A DNA stretch of 64,000 bases. Origin: Spirochaetota bacterium. Lineage in GTDB: Bacteria; Spirochaetota; Spirochaetia; Treponematales; Treponemataceae. The number at the start of each line of letters is the position of its first letter. The first letter of the stretch is position 1. This document shows positions 18,447-27,186 of this stretch, piece by piece. The stretch lies in assembly GCA_023438065.1 (NCBI GenBank), contig JAEXRH010000016.1, forward strand, positions 62,001 to 126,000, written 5' to 3'. The notes below the pieces were generated by a model. That model was not told the origin of the DNA and did no database searches. It was given only the letters and a program-made list of their open reading frames with translations. A program made the position numbers and the translations under genes.

Positions 18447-19621
18447 AAGTATTTCCGGAGACCCGGGATCCTCCTGACGACGAGCTCCGCGAACACCAGA
18501 GTCGCCGAATACGCGAGCGACCCCACGACGAGCGCCTTCGCGACCGGATGCGCTGCCCAATCGGCGAATAGCCGCGTCAGTCCGATGAGGAAAATCGGGT
18601 GCAAAAAGTACACCGAGAATGAATTGCGTGCGATAAAGGCCGAAATCGCCCCGCCCTGGCGGCTCCTCCCCGCGAGGAAGGCGGTAAGGCCGAGGGTCAT
18701 CGCGACGGCGACGAAGGACTCCCAAAGGGAATACGCCGCGCTCTGCCAGCGAAGCCCGCCCCCGATGCTCTCCATGTCGCCGCGAAGGGGCCCGCCCGCC
18801 GCCATGATAAGGAGCCAGGAGGGAATCCCTATCCCGACCGCCGCCCACAGCCATCGGCCGTATCGGCGCGATGCGATCGAATCGAACCAGCCGCCCTCCG
18901 ACGCGCGAACCCCGAGGATGAACAGCGCGACGTACGAGGCGAAAAAGCAGAATTGCAGGTTGAGCCACGAGGTCCCGATGGGCATCCTGATCCTCACGAC
19001 AAAGGCCGCGCACGCGACGGCGAGCGCGAACGCGAGAAAGGCGCGCGTCGAGGGCGTCTCCTTGGGCGGAACCGACGTCACGTCGGCGCGGGAACGGAGA
19101 GCGCCGCCCGCCAGGCGAAGGCACGCGAAGACGAGCGAGAACGCGAGAAGGGTCTCGGCGAACCAGAGCGGCCCGTTACCCGAAAGGAACATCCCCGACC
19201 GGACGTAACGCGAAAGGTATAACTCCCAGAACCCGCCCGCTTCCCGGGCGACGCCGGGGATCACGAGGAAATAGTAAAGCGCCGGGGTAATCGCGAATAC
19301 GTACGCGACGAGCGGGAGCCCGAGCCTGAGAACGCGATCCCTGACGAAACGCGCGAAGCCCTTTCGCGCGAGCGCGTCGGCGGCGAACGCCCCGCCGAAA
19401 AAAAAGAGGATTCCCATGAACCAGGCCTGCGAAAACGAGTTGAAAAGGCCGAACGCGAGCAACGCGCCGAGCCCGAGATTCCCGGGACGGTTCTCGGTCA
19501 CGTACCAGCCGCCGATGCCGCTATAGGTGACGCTCGCGTGAACCATCACGACGAGAAAGATGACGAGCGACCGCGCGTCGTCGACGTGCGAGAGACGGCC
19601 GCTTCCTCCGTATACTTTCAT
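18443..19621 (-). CDS. Membrane acyltransferase family 3 protein
   Basis: The protein has 392 aa with about ten hydrophobic helices. It resembles acyltransferase 3 (OafA/YrhL-like) integral membrane enzymes that O-acylate surface polysaccharides or other exported molecules. The N-terminus contains the family's early His/Asp-Arg region (LSHVDDARSLVIFLVVMVHA). Start: ATG at 19621, 7 nt after AAGGAG; the longer frame to 19675 lacks a ribosome site. The stop overlaps the convergent DUF2786 gene by 4 bp. No glycan gene cluster is adjacent, so the substrate is unknown. Confidence 0.8.
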   Translation of the reverse strand: MKVYGGSGRLSHVDDARSLVIFLVVMVHASVTYSGIGGWYVTENRPGNLGLGALLAFGLFNSFSQAWFMGILFFFGGAFAADALARKGFARFVRDRVLRLGLPLVAYVFAITPALYYFLVIPGVAREAGGFWELYLSRYVRSGMFLSGNGPLWFAETLLAFSLVFACLRLAGGALRSRADVTSVPPKETPSTRAFLAFALAVACAAFVVRIRMPIGTSWLNLQFCFFASYVALFILGVRASEGGWFDSIASRRYGRWLWAAVGIGIPSWLLIMAAGGPLRGDMESIGGGLRWQSAAYSLWESFVAVAMTLGLTAFLAGRSRQGGAISAFIARNSFSVYFLHPIFLIGLTRLFADWAAHPVAKALVVGSLAYSATLVFAELVVRRIPGLRKYF

Positions 19622-19699
19622 GCTTTGCTCCTTGCCAACGGGAGAGAGAAGACCCGGTCTTTCACCTGACGCCAATCGGAATGTGAAATCCGGATCGTC

Positions 19700-20551
19700 T
19701 CAGGCGTACTGACGAATCTTTTTGACGTCTATGGCTTCCCGGTCGATATTTTTCTCGATGAATGAATGGAGCCATTCCTGTTCGGAACTCATCCCGTAAA
19801 AGCATCGCTCCCCGGCCTTGACGAGAAGATACGGAAAGAGCGAATCGATCGCGATGCCGTTTTGCGCGCAAACCAGCGTGAGGTATCTTTTCCCGATATA
19901 GCCGGTAATTTTCCGCTGAACGCGGAAAACGCGGTCGGGGACGTTTTCGAGTCGCGGGGTATTCATGAGCAGGAGATAGGTATGCGCGATGTCGAAAAGC
20001 GGGGACCCGATCGTGGCGGAAGACCAGTCGATGACATAGCGGTTCTTGCCGCTTTCGATGATGTTCCCTGGATGAAAGTCGCCGTGACAGAGAGTCGTTC
20101 CCGAAGGCAGTCGATCAAGGAGCGTGAAGAGTTTTTCCTTGAGCGCGGCGTCAAGGTTCGAGGCCTTGCCGATGCAGTATCGCGCCTTGTCGTGATTGGT
20201 ATTGAAGGCGTCGGACGTTTTCAGCGAGAACAGGGAGCCGTGCAGCCCCGTGAGGATTCCCGGCACCGAGGCGATGCGGAGCGGCCTTTTCCTGAGGACG
20301 GAAAAGAGATCCGTGCCCGAAAGTTTTTCCATGACAAGGCACGGAACGTCCCGATACTCGGCTACCTCGTGGACGCGGGGAACCGGCAGCTTCCCCTCGA
20401 GGAACCGGTACACGCGAAACTCGTAGTGAATCGAGTCGTAGTCCATTTCCCGTTTCGGGACCCGCAACACCGTATCGCCGGCGTACTCGTAAATCTTCGA
20501 CTGACCGCCCTCGTTCAAGAGACGATAGGCATCGAGACTGGCTATAGTCAT
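19700..20551 (-). CDS. Aminoglycoside phosphotransferase-type kinase
   Basis: The protein has 283 aa and belongs to the APH/choline-kinase-like fold. The catalytic loop is LCHGDFHPGNII (about residue 190), with the Brenner Asp and Asn, and the metal-binding segment is VIDWSSA (about 208). The N-lobe includes VLRVPKR and VMEKLSG hinge-like segments. It phosphorylates a small hydroxylated molecule; true antibiotic resistance cannot be inferred. Start: ATG at 20551, 6 nt after GGAGG. The open frame extends far upstream to 21463, but that part lies inside the LuxR gene and is a shadow. Confidence 0.8.
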   Translation of the reverse strand: MTIASLDAYRLLNEGGQSKIYEYAGDTVLRVPKREMDYDSIHYEFRVYRFLEGKLPVPRVHEVAEYRDVPCLVMEKLSGTDLFSVLRKRPLRIASVPGILTGLHGSLFSLKTSDAFNTNHDKARYCIGKASNLDAALKEKLFTLLDRLPSGTTLCHGDFHPGNIIESGKNRYVIDWSSATIGSPLFDIAHTYLLLMNTPRLENVPDRVFRVQRKITGYIGKRYLTLVCAQNGIAIDSLFPYLLVKAGERCFYGMSSEQEWLHSFIEKNIDREAIDVKKIRQYA

Positions 20552-20643
20552 CGTTTTTCCTCCCCGACTGGGCTCATCATGGGGGAGGTCGCGCGCCGGC
20601 CGCAATCGCCCGTCATTCCCGTTTCGGGGGAAACAGGCGGGAA

Positions 20644-21612
20644 TCATTTCCCGGGAAGGGATTCCTCCCCCGACGGGAGGGCGTTTCTCATGAGCTCGAG
20701 CCGGTTGCGCACCCCGGCCTTCCGGTAGACGTTCGAAACGTGATTCTTCACCGTGTGGGGAGAGATGAAAAGGCGCTCGGATATCCCGGCGTTCTCGTAG
20801 CCGGCGACGAGCAGGGCGAAAACCTCGCGCTCCCGGTCGGACAGATCCCATCGCGCGTCGGGCATGACCGCGCGGGCTTGAACCGGAACGATCGGAACGC
20901 CGGCATCGGCAGGTTCCGCCTGACCCGGAATCGCCGGGTCGGCGGAAAGAAGGCGGGCCGCGCGAAGGATCGCGCACGCGCTGAGGACCACGAGGAACAC
21001 GGGAGAGAGGGCGATCTGGGGAAAACCGAACAGATCGCGCCACCAGGCGAGCTCGTTCCCGACGTCGAGCACGAGCCAGAGGAGCGCGAAGCCGACGAGG
21101 CTTGCCGCGAAGGGCCGATCGGCCGCCGGAACGAGCCGCAGGCGGGCGCACGTCACGACGGCGGCGAGGAGGATGCACGCGGCGGCGTCGAGGGCCGAAA
21201 CGGCGTAGCCGGCGGACGGTTTGATGGAGGAGCCCGCGAAAAGCGCGGCCGCGAGCGTCGCCGCGTACGCGATAAAGGACTGCGCCCCAAAAAGGTTCCA
21301 GAACGCGCCGCCGAGGGGACGGCTCGTCACCACCTCGACGAGCCTGAAAAGGCGCGAAAGGGCGTACAGGGTCGCGAGCGCGAGAAAGTTCATCGTCATG
21401 AAGGAGAGGCGCCGATCGTGAATCCAGGCGAACGCGCCAAGGTAGTAGTCGACGCCGTTGCACGCGGCGATGAAGGTGAGCGCGACGAGGGCGCGACGCG
21501 CGAGCTCCACGACCGGGCTCGGCTTCTGGCGCGCGAGGACGAGCAGGAAGGCCATCGCCGCGGCGCCCGAGATGAAGGCGGCGAGATTGAGCGCGAGGAT
21601 CGCGTGCTTCAT
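20644..21612 (-). CDS. Membrane-anchored LuxR-type transcription regulator
   Basis: The protein has 322 aa. Roughly seven hydrophobic helices fill residues 1-220, then a short linker (with repeated AD/PV residues) leads to a C-terminal LuxR/GerE HTH (about 255-315: LSDREREVFALLVAGYENAG, ISERLFISPHTVKNHVSNVYRKAG). It probably senses a membrane or periplasmic signal and binds DNA while anchored. AAGGAG precedes the ATG. It has the same architecture as the gene at 53722, but the two are only distantly alike. Its neighbours (APH kinase below, holA above) do not reveal a target. Confidence 0.8.
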   Translation of the reverse strand: MKHAILALNLAAFISGAAAMAFLLVLARQKPSPVVELARRALVALTFIAACNGVDYYLGAFAWIHDRRLSFMTMNFLALATLYALSRLFRLVEVVTSRPLGGAFWNLFGAQSFIAYAATLAAALFAGSSIKPSAGYAVSALDAAACILLAAVVTCARLRLVPAADRPFAASLVGFALLWLVLDVGNELAWWRDLFGFPQIALSPVFLVVLSACAILRAARLLSADPAIPGQAEPADAGVPIVPVQARAVMPDARWDLSDREREVFALLVAGYENAGISERLFISPHTVKNHVSNVYRKAGVRNRLELMRNALPSGEESLPGK

Positions 21613-21661
21613 GGGCGTATCTCCTTACGTTGCGACGCGCGCCTTTCGGCCCGCGTGGGAC

Positions 21662-22681
21662 CTATCGGTAATCGGCGACCGCGAGGGGCTTTCCGTCCTT
21701 CCGGAGAATCGAGTACGCGCAGAGTTCCATCCTCGAGTCCTGGAATTGCGCGCCCGAGGAGCGGAGGGCGAGGTCGGTCGACGAGAGGAGGGAAAGTATC
21801 CGGGCGGTGGCGGCCGCGTCCCAGCGGCGCGAGGCGGTACGGTACTGATCGACCGCGCGACGCGAGGAAAATCCCGCCTTCTTGAGCGAGAACTCGTCGG
21901 TCGTGCCGGCCAGGGCGAGCCGATGCCAGTCAGCGAGCCGCCTGAAACAGTAGGAAAGGCCCGCGATGGTCTGCACGGGCGACGACTCCTTCGAAAGGGA
22001 GAGCTTCCCGAGGATCGCGAGGGATCCCTCGAGGTCGCCCTCCGCGAGGCTGTCGAAAAGGGTGAAGGGGCTTTCCTCGCGGTTATGCGAGAGGATCGAC
22101 TCGACGTCGGCCTCGGTTACCCGATGACCCGCGGGGAAAAAGAGCGTGAACCGGGAACAGGCGGTTTTGAGGGCGTCGGTGTTGTTCTCGACGAGTTCCA
22201 GGATCGAGGCGATTGCGTCCGGCTCGATCGAGCAGCCGGCCTTCCTGAAGAACGAGTCGATCCACTGCTCTTTCCGGTTCTCGAAGAGTTCCCAGAACAC
22301 GCGCTTGTGATCCTTGGGCACGGCGCCCTCGATCCGCTTGTCGATCCCGATCTCGTCCGAGACGAGAACGAGATAGGCTCCCTCGGCCCCCGCGGCCCCG
22401 GAAACCCAGGCGAGGATCTGGTCGACGTCGTCCTTTTTCTTGATGAGCTCGGCGTTCCTGATGACGACGAAACGCGCGTCGGCGAAAAGCGATCCGTTCT
22501 GGAGGAGGGACACGACGTCCCCGACGCGGACGTCGGCGGCGTACAGGGAATGCGCGTCGAGGTTGCCCGCCTCGCGGGCGCAGGCGGCGCGGAGCTCGTC
22601 CACCGCCGCGTTTCGCTCGCCGATCTCCGGTCCGGTAAATACCCATATTGGGGCGCTGTTCTTCTGTGCGGGACTCGGCAT
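21662..22681 (-). CDS. holA: DNA polymerase III delta subunit
   Basis: The protein has 339 aa and is the delta subunit of the clamp loader, which opens the beta clamp. It has the expected three-domain pattern: N-terminal Rossmann-like part (IWVFTGPEIGERNAAVDEL, then FADARFVVIRNAELIKKKDD), middle part (VPKDHKRVFWELFENRKEQW) and helical C-terminal collar (LSSTDLALRSSGAQFQDSRMELCAYSIL). The length is typical. GGAGG lies upstream of the ATG. It is the last gene of the hprK-ptsH run, 20 nt after the sensor gene, so a replication gene is transcribed with PTS-regulatory genes. Confidence 0.9.
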   Translation of the reverse strand: MPSPAQKNSAPIWVFTGPEIGERNAAVDELRAACAREAGNLDAHSLYAADVRVGDVVSLLQNGSLFADARFVVIRNAELIKKKDDVDQILAWVSGAAGAEGAYLVLVSDEIGIDKRIEGAVPKDHKRVFWELFENRKEQWIDSFFRKAGCSIEPDAIASILELVENNTDALKTACSRFTLFFPAGHRVTEADVESILSHNREESPFTLFDSLAEGDLEGSLAILGKLSLSKESSPVQTIAGLSYCFRRLADWHRLALAGTTDEFSLKKAGFSSRRAVDQYRTASRRWDAAATARILSLLSSTDLALRSSGAQFQDSRMELCAYSILRKDGKPLAVADYR

Positions 22682-22701
22682 CGGTTATCCTCCGGCCGAC
22701 A

Positions 22702-23814
22702 TTATACCCGATCGGGGCCCTTTTTGTCCGCCTTTTCGGGCGATCTGTTCGCGGAGACCGCGTTGAGCTTCATGGCGATCTCAGCGGTTTCGTCCCGCGA
22801 GCGGGGAACGCTCCTCCAGGAGAAGTCTCCCTCGGCGAGGCGCGAGGAGTGCCAGAGAATCGCGCGAACCGGATCGGCGACCACGCACGAGGCGCGATAG
22901 GCGATGACGAGCGCGATGAGAAGGGACGGGAGGATGAACATGGCGAAAACCCATATTCCCATGAGCGGCAGGAAGGGCTTGAGGGTATCGACGATCTTCG
23001 CCTGCGAACGGGTCGCGCGCACGCGCTCCATCCGCTCGGTGAAGCCCGCCGGGATATCGGCGGTATAGACGCACGCGTACGCGCTCCCGCTGTAGCGGAC
23101 CACCGCGCCGAAACGAAAGACGTCCCGCTCTCCGGGCACGGTAAAGAGGCCGTCTCTCACGCTCGCGAGGGAATCGCGGGAGAGGAAGCGGGCTGAATCC
23201 CCGGTCTCGATGACGCTCTGATACGCGGTCGAGTCCCCGACCCGCGCGGCGCGGTATACCTGGCACGCGACCGCGTGCGGATCCAGCGCCCGTATGTCGC
23301 TCATCCAGTCCGAGGGGCGCGTGCGATACGAGGTGATCGCGAGCCCGGTGAAATACCGGTCGGCGACGCGCTCCATCGACGCGAGGCGCTCCTCGACATA
23401 GAGGTCGCCGATGTCCTCGACCGCGGCAAGCGAGTCGGAAACCGACCGGTCGTACCAGGAACCGACGGCGACCCCCGCGTAGCGACTCACGATCAGGGTC
23501 GTAGGAGCCGCGACGGAGAAAAGAAGCAGGGCCGTGGCGAGGAAGATTCTCGAGGAAAAACGGCCCGAAAGGCCGGAATGGAGAGAGTCCGCGATCACCG
23601 CATAGAGGAATAGCCCGAGGAACGCGAGAAGCGCGAAGGGAGCGGCGATGAACGGAAGGATACCGTGCGGGGAGGTGAAGATCGTCGCCGCGAAAACGCC
23701 CGCGAAAACGCGTTCGGCGAGCAGGAACGACGACGCGACGACCATGAAATAGACGAGACAGAGGAACGGAAGGGAAAAGTAAACCGGCGTGTGGCCGCGC
23801 TTGACCTCTTTCAA
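22702..23814 (-). CDS. NtrY-like membrane sensor ending after HAMP, no kinase domain
   Basis: The protein has 370 aa. Three membrane helices lie near residues 12-35, 45-72 and 88-112, then a periplasmic domain of about 170 residues (with VADRYFTGLAITSYR and FRFGAVVRYSGSAYACVYTADI), a fourth helix (about 283-305) and a HAMP-like segment (VVADPVRAILWHSSRLAEGDFSW is its core). The chain stops there. The layout is that of the sensor half of NtrY-type histidine kinases, with PAS and kinase parts missing. The start is probably TTG at 23812-23814, overlapping the ptsH stop as TTGA, after GAGGAA. It may act by pairing with another protein or be a remnant; the intact frame and operon position favour function. 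Confidence 0.65.
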   Translation of the reverse strand: MKEVKRGHTPVYFSLPFLCLVYFMVVASSFLLAERVFAGVFAATIFTSPHGILPFIAAPFALLAFLGLFLYAVIADSLHSGLSGRFSSRIFLATALLLFSVAAPTTLIVSRYAGVAVGSWYDRSVSDSLAAVEDIGDLYVEERLASMERVADRYFTGLAITSYRTRPSDWMSDIRALDPHAVACQVYRAARVGDSTAYQSVIETGDSARFLSRDSLASVRDGLFTVPGERDVFRFGAVVRYSGSAYACVYTADIPAGFTERMERVRATRSQAKIVDTLKPFLPLMGIWVFAMFILPSLLIALVIAYRASCVVADPVRAILWHSSRLAEGDFSWRSVPRSRDETAEIAMKLNAVSANRSPEKADKKGPDRV

Positions 23815-24077
23815 TCTTCCTCGAATTTATTCTCGAAAAGGGCCTCGATGGCCCCGACCGCGTCCATCTCGTCCGCGCCGTCGGCGCGAATCGTCAGCTG
23901 GGTATTGTAGCTCGCGGCCATCGTGATGATGCCCATGATCGACTTCGCGTTGATCCGGGTATCCTCGCGCTCGATCAGGATCTCCGACGCGAAACGGTTC
24001 GCCGTCTGCGCGATGAGCGCCGCGGGGCGCGCGTGGATTCCAGCCCTGTTCTTGATCGTAACGGTCTTCGTAGTCAT
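23811..24077 (-). CDS. ptsH: HPr-type phosphocarrier protein
   Basis: The protein has 88 aa. Both regulatory sites are present: His15 in AGIHARPAA (phosphorylated by EI) and Ser46 in NAKSIMGI (target of HPr kinase). No PTS permease or EI gene is in the window, and the setting next to rpoN and hpf recalls the regulatory nitrogen-PTS protein NPr rather than a sugar-PTS HPr. It is 12 nt downstream of hprK, and its stop overlaps the start of the sensor gene, so the three are one transcript. Confidence 0.93.
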   Translation of the reverse strand: MTTKTVTIKNRAGIHARPAALIAQTANRFASEILIEREDTRINAKSIMGIITMAASYNTQLTIRADGADEMDAVGAIEALFENKFEED

Positions 24078-24089
24078 CTGGCCTTTCCT

Positions 24090-25079
24090 TCAGTATGAGT
24101 CATCGACGCCGTAATACGGCGCCCGCGCTGCGTCGGTCTCGATCCACTTGAGGACGTTCTGGTTGAACTCCTTCGCGGAAAAATACCCCATGCTCTTGAG
24201 CCGCTCGTTCATCGCGGCGGTCTCGAGGATGATCGGCACGTTTCGGCCCGGCTTTACCGGGATCTCGAGCTTCGGCACCTGAACGCCGAGAATCTCCATC
24301 GTGAGCTCCTCGGTGCCGAGCCGGTCGTACACCTTGTTCGCGTCCCATTCCTCGAGCTTCGCGACGATCTGGACTTCCTTGCGTTCGCGGATCGAGCCGA
24401 CCCCGTAAAGCTGGGTGATGTTGATGATGCCCAAGCCCCGGATCTCCATGTGGTGCCCGATTATCTTGTTCGCGCCCTGCCCGATGAGGACGTTTCCGTT
24501 CACGCAGGAGATCTCGACGACGTCGTCCGCGACGAGCCGGTGGCCGCGCTCGATGAGCTCGAGGGCCGTCTCGCTCTTCCCTACCCCCGAGTCCCCGAGG
24601 ATGAGGATGCCGAGGCCGTATACCTCGACGAGCACGCCGTGAATCGTCACCTTCGGCGCGAAGATGTTCGACATGATGCGCAGGAGCCTCGACGAAAATT
24701 CGCTCGATTCGAGCCCGGTCTGAAGGACGGGGCAGCCGGTTTCCTCGGCCATGTCTATGAACGCCTGCGGCGGCTCGAGACTGTGCGTGAAGATGCAACA
24801 CGGAAGCTGATAGGAAAAAAGCTGCTGAATGGTCTCGGTACGGCCCTCGTCGATGATCTTGCTGAGGTACGCCACCTCTCCCCGGCCAAAGAGCTGAACC
24901 CGCTGGTAGGCGAAGGAATCGTAAAAGCCGGAAAGCGCAAGCCCTGGCCTGTTCAGGTCGGGGATGGTTATATCCCGCGTCAGGCCCCGGCGCCCGCAGA
25001 TGCACCTGAGGTCGAGCGAATCGTGTTCCTTCAGGTTAAGGCCCAGGAGGTCGAGCACGGAAAACCGTTTCAAAGCCAT
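24090..25079 (-). CDS. hprK: HPr kinase/phosphorylase
   Basis: The protein has 329 aa. The N-terminal domain spans about residues 1-130. The C-terminal kinase has Walker A GDSGVGKSE (about residue 160), the family signature EIRGLGIINI (about 212) and a C-terminal helix. It phosphorylates Ser46 of HPr with ATP and dephosphorylates it with phosphate. The next gene encodes an HPr with that serine, which supports a working pair. A TTTACA-18-TATAGT promoter ends 5 nt before the ATG, so it can be transcribed separately from hpf as a leaderless message. Confidence 0.95.
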   Translation of the reverse strand: MALKRFSVLDLLGLNLKEHDSLDLRCICGRRGLTRDITIPDLNRPGLALSGFYDSFAYQRVQLFGRGEVAYLSKIIDEGRTETIQQLFSYQLPCCIFTHSLEPPQAFIDMAEETGCPVLQTGLESSEFSSRLLRIMSNIFAPKVTIHGVLVEVYGLGILILGDSGVGKSETALELIERGHRLVADDVVEISCVNGNVLIGQGANKIIGHHMEIRGLGIINITQLYGVGSIRERKEVQIVAKLEEWDANKVYDRLGTEELTMEILGVQVPKLEIPVKPGRNVPIILETAAMNERLKSMGYFSAKEFNQNVLKWIETDAARAPYYGVDDSY

Positions 25080-25084
25080 ACCTG

Positions 25085-25114
25085 ACTATACCCTTCCGGG
25101 ACCGTCTTTGTAAA
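25085..25114 (-). promoter_or_regulatory. Promoter of hprK, leaderless type
   Basis: On the minus strand TTTACA, 18 nt, TATAGT, then 5 nt to the ATG. No Shine-Dalgarno. It splits the rpoN-hpf pair from the hprK-ptsH-sensor-holA run. Confidence 0.5.
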
Positions 25115-25191
25115 GCGCACGTCGCCGGACGGTCACGCCGCCCGGCGGCCGCGCCCCCGTCGCGCGTACCGCGACGCGCGACCTCGAACCG

Positions 25192-25485
25192 CTACTTCCT
25201 GTCCTGAATCTTGTCCTTTTCCTTGCGGACCTTCGTGTCGAGCACGTCCATCAGCTTGTTGACGGCGGCGTTGAAATCGAAATCGTCGGAGGTTACGTGC
25301 GCGTTCCCGCCCCAGCGGAAATTGACGGTGGCTTCCCCGTAGAACTGCTGTTTTTCCAGCTTTACGATCACGAGAAGATCGGTAATGAGGTCTTCGGCAT
25401 ACTTGATGCGCTCAAGTTTCTTGTCGATATAGGACCTGCGGTCCTCGTCGAGGGTGAATTTTACGGCCTGTACGTTGATGTTCAT
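25192..25485 (-). CDS. hpf: Ribosome hibernation promoting factor, short form
   Basis: The protein has 97 aa of the HPF/YfiA (RaiA) family: start MNINVQAVKFTLDEDRRSYI, conserved basic helix (KKLERIKY) and the strand ATVNFRWGGNAHVTSDD. The short form caps and pairs 70S ribosomes in stationary phase, with no long C-terminal dimerisation tail. Start: ATG at 25485, preceded by a strong GAGGAGG; the longer frame from 25536 is discarded. It lies 96 nt downstream of rpoN, the same order as in proteobacterial rpoN-hpf-ptsN operons. Confidence 0.92.
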   Translation of the reverse strand: MNINVQAVKFTLDEDRRSYIDKKLERIKYAEDLITDLLVIVKLEKQQFYGEATVNFRWGGNAHVTSDDFDFNAAVNKLMDVLDTKVRKEKDKIQDRK

Positions 25486-25581
25486 GGAAACCTCCTCAAG
25501 TAGTATGTCTGCGGCAGGATGCCGTCCCACACCCAATAATACTACGGAAAGCGGGGATTTGCAAAAAGAACCCGAGGGCGG

Positions 25582-27186
25582 CTATCGGTCGAAGGACGAG
25601 CCGATCGTGAGCTCTCCGCGGTACTTCGCGACCGTGCGGCGGGCGATCTTGATCCCCTTCGTCGCGAGCAGATCCGCGATCTTCTGGTCAGAGAGCGCCT
25701 CCCGCGAATCCGCGATCATCGAGCGGATGATCTCCTTAACGCCTTCCTTGGAATAGAGGCCCGCACCGCCCGTGCCCTCGCGTCCGTCGGCGGAAGGTAC
25801 CCGGGCGGAGCCCACCTGATTGGAGAAAAAGTGCCTGAGCTCGAATACGCCCCATTCGCACTGAAGGTATTTCCCGTTCGCCGCGCGCGAGACGGTCGCC
25901 TCGTGCATGCCGATCTCCTCGGCGACGTCGCGCATCCGCAAGGGGGCGAGCCGCGCGGGCCCGTGCGTGAAGAAATCGCGCTGGAAGACGACGATGGCGC
26001 GCACGAGCTTGAGGATCGTCAAGTTTCGCCGCTCGAGGGTTCCGATAAACCACCGGGCTTCCTTGACGGACTCGCGCGCGAAATCGCGGGCCTTCGCCGC
26101 GTCCTCGCCGACTGAGTCCCCCGCGCCGTCCGGGCCCGATCGCGCGGACTCGAGCTCCATGAAAAAGGGCGATACGCCGAGGACCGGGATCTCCTCGTCG
26201 TTGATGACGACCGCGTACCCGTCCTCCGCGCGCCTGACGATGACGTCCGGGATCACGGCGGAAACCGGCTCGGAGCCGAAGGCCCGGCCGGGGAAGGGAT
26301 CGAGACTCCTGACGATATCGAGAATCTCCTCCGCCCCGTCGAGGTCGAGGGTAAAGCCGACGTCCTCGCGCCTTGAGAGCGCCTTTACGAGGGCGTCCGG
26401 CCGGCCGCGCTCGAGCGCGTCGAAATGGCGGTCGATGATCTCGATCGTCCGGTCGAGGGCCGGGTCGGGGTTCCCCTCCCCGCGCGCGCGCTTGATGAGG
26501 CGCGCCTGCACGAGAAGGCTTTCGCGCCAATCGCGCGTCGCGCAACCGGCGGGATCGAGACCGCGAACCGCGTCGAGGGCGGCCTCGAGCGCGTCGCCTT
26601 CCGCGCCGGGAAGCTCGGCGGGATCGACTCTGTGAAAGCCGTCATGGTCGAGGTTCTGGATCACGAGCTCCGCGAGCGCGCGCACGCGCGCGGGAAGCGA
26701 AAGCTCGCCGAGTTGCTCGAGCAGGCGTTCCTGGAGGGTTTCCTCGCGATGGAGCGCGCCCTCGATGAAATCGCGATGCTCGTCGCTGTCGGTCTCTCCC
26801 CGATCCCCCGACCGATCGCTCATGGACGTGCCCGCGTCGAGTGACCTTCCGCCATAGAGCGTCGTATCGAGGGGCGTCGCGGGCCCGAGACGGTCCGCGA
26901 AGTCGTCCGGCTCGACGAAGGCCTCAAAACCGTCCCCCGGGCCCTCGTCCGGGGACGAAGAGGCTGCCATCCCCGGGCCAACGGGCTCTGGCCCTTGCGG
27001 GGCGGGAATCTCGGCCGACTCGAAGGGATCGTTCACGATCTCGAGCGCGGGGTTCCGCTCGACCTCCTCGATGATACGCTCGCGAAGCTCGGCGTACGGG
27101 AGGGCCATCAGCTTGATGGACTGCACCAGCTGGGGGCTGAGATTGAGGCGTTGTTGCTGTGAAAGGACTTGCCGCTGACCTTGCAT
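25582..27186 (-). CDS. rpoN: RNA polymerase sigma-54 factor
   Basis: The protein has 534 aa. Region I at the N-terminus is Gln/Leu-rich (QQQRLNLSPQLVQSIKLMAL). An acidic region II of about 150 residues follows, then the core-binding and HTH regions (MHEATVSRAANGKYLQ near 400) and the RpoN box (ARRTVAKYR) near the C-terminus. It directs transcription from -24/-12 promoters with AAA+ activators, none of which is encoded here. AGGGAG precedes the ATG. It is divergent from the DUF1015 gene and heads the hpf-hprK-ptsH block. Confidence 0.96.
   Translation of the reverse strand: MQGQRQVLSQQQRLNLSPQLVQSIKLMALPYAELRERIIEEVERNPALEIVNDPFESAEIPAPQGPEPVGPGMAASSSPDEGPGDGFEAFVEPDDFADRLGPATPLDTTLYGGRSLDAGTSMSDRSGDRGETDSDEHRDFIEGALHREETLQERLLEQLGELSLPARVRALAELVIQNLDHDGFHRVDPAELPGAEGDALEAALDAVRGLDPAGCATRDWRESLLVQARLIKRARGEGNPDPALDRTIEIIDRHFDALERGRPDALVKALSRREDVGFTLDLDGAEEILDIVRSLDPFPGRAFGSEPVSAVIPDVIVRRAEDGYAVVINDEEIPVLGVSPFFMELESARSGPDGAGDSVGEDAAKARDFARESVKEARWFIGTLERRNLTILKLVRAIVVFQRDFFTHGPARLAPLRMRDVAEEIGMHEATVSRAANGKYLQCEWGVFELRHFFSNQVGSARVPSADGREGTGGAGLYSKEGVKEIIRSMIADSREALSDQKIADLLATKGIKIARRTVAKYRGELTIGSSFDR

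Noticed and set aside
19700..20551. Calling the APH-type protein an antibiotic-resistance gene
   Set aside because: Only the generic kinase motifs are visible; the fold also covers choline, homoserine and other small-molecule kinases.
19700..21463. Apparent fusion of a 300-residue N-terminal part to the APH kinase
   Set aside because: The N-terminal part is a shadow of the LuxR gene; GGAGG directly before the ATG at 20551 marks the real start.
25158..25181. GTCGCGCG/CGCGCGAC hairpin downstream of hpf as terminator
   Set aside because: No T-tract on the minus strand and the whole stretch is extremely GC-rich, so such stems arise easily.
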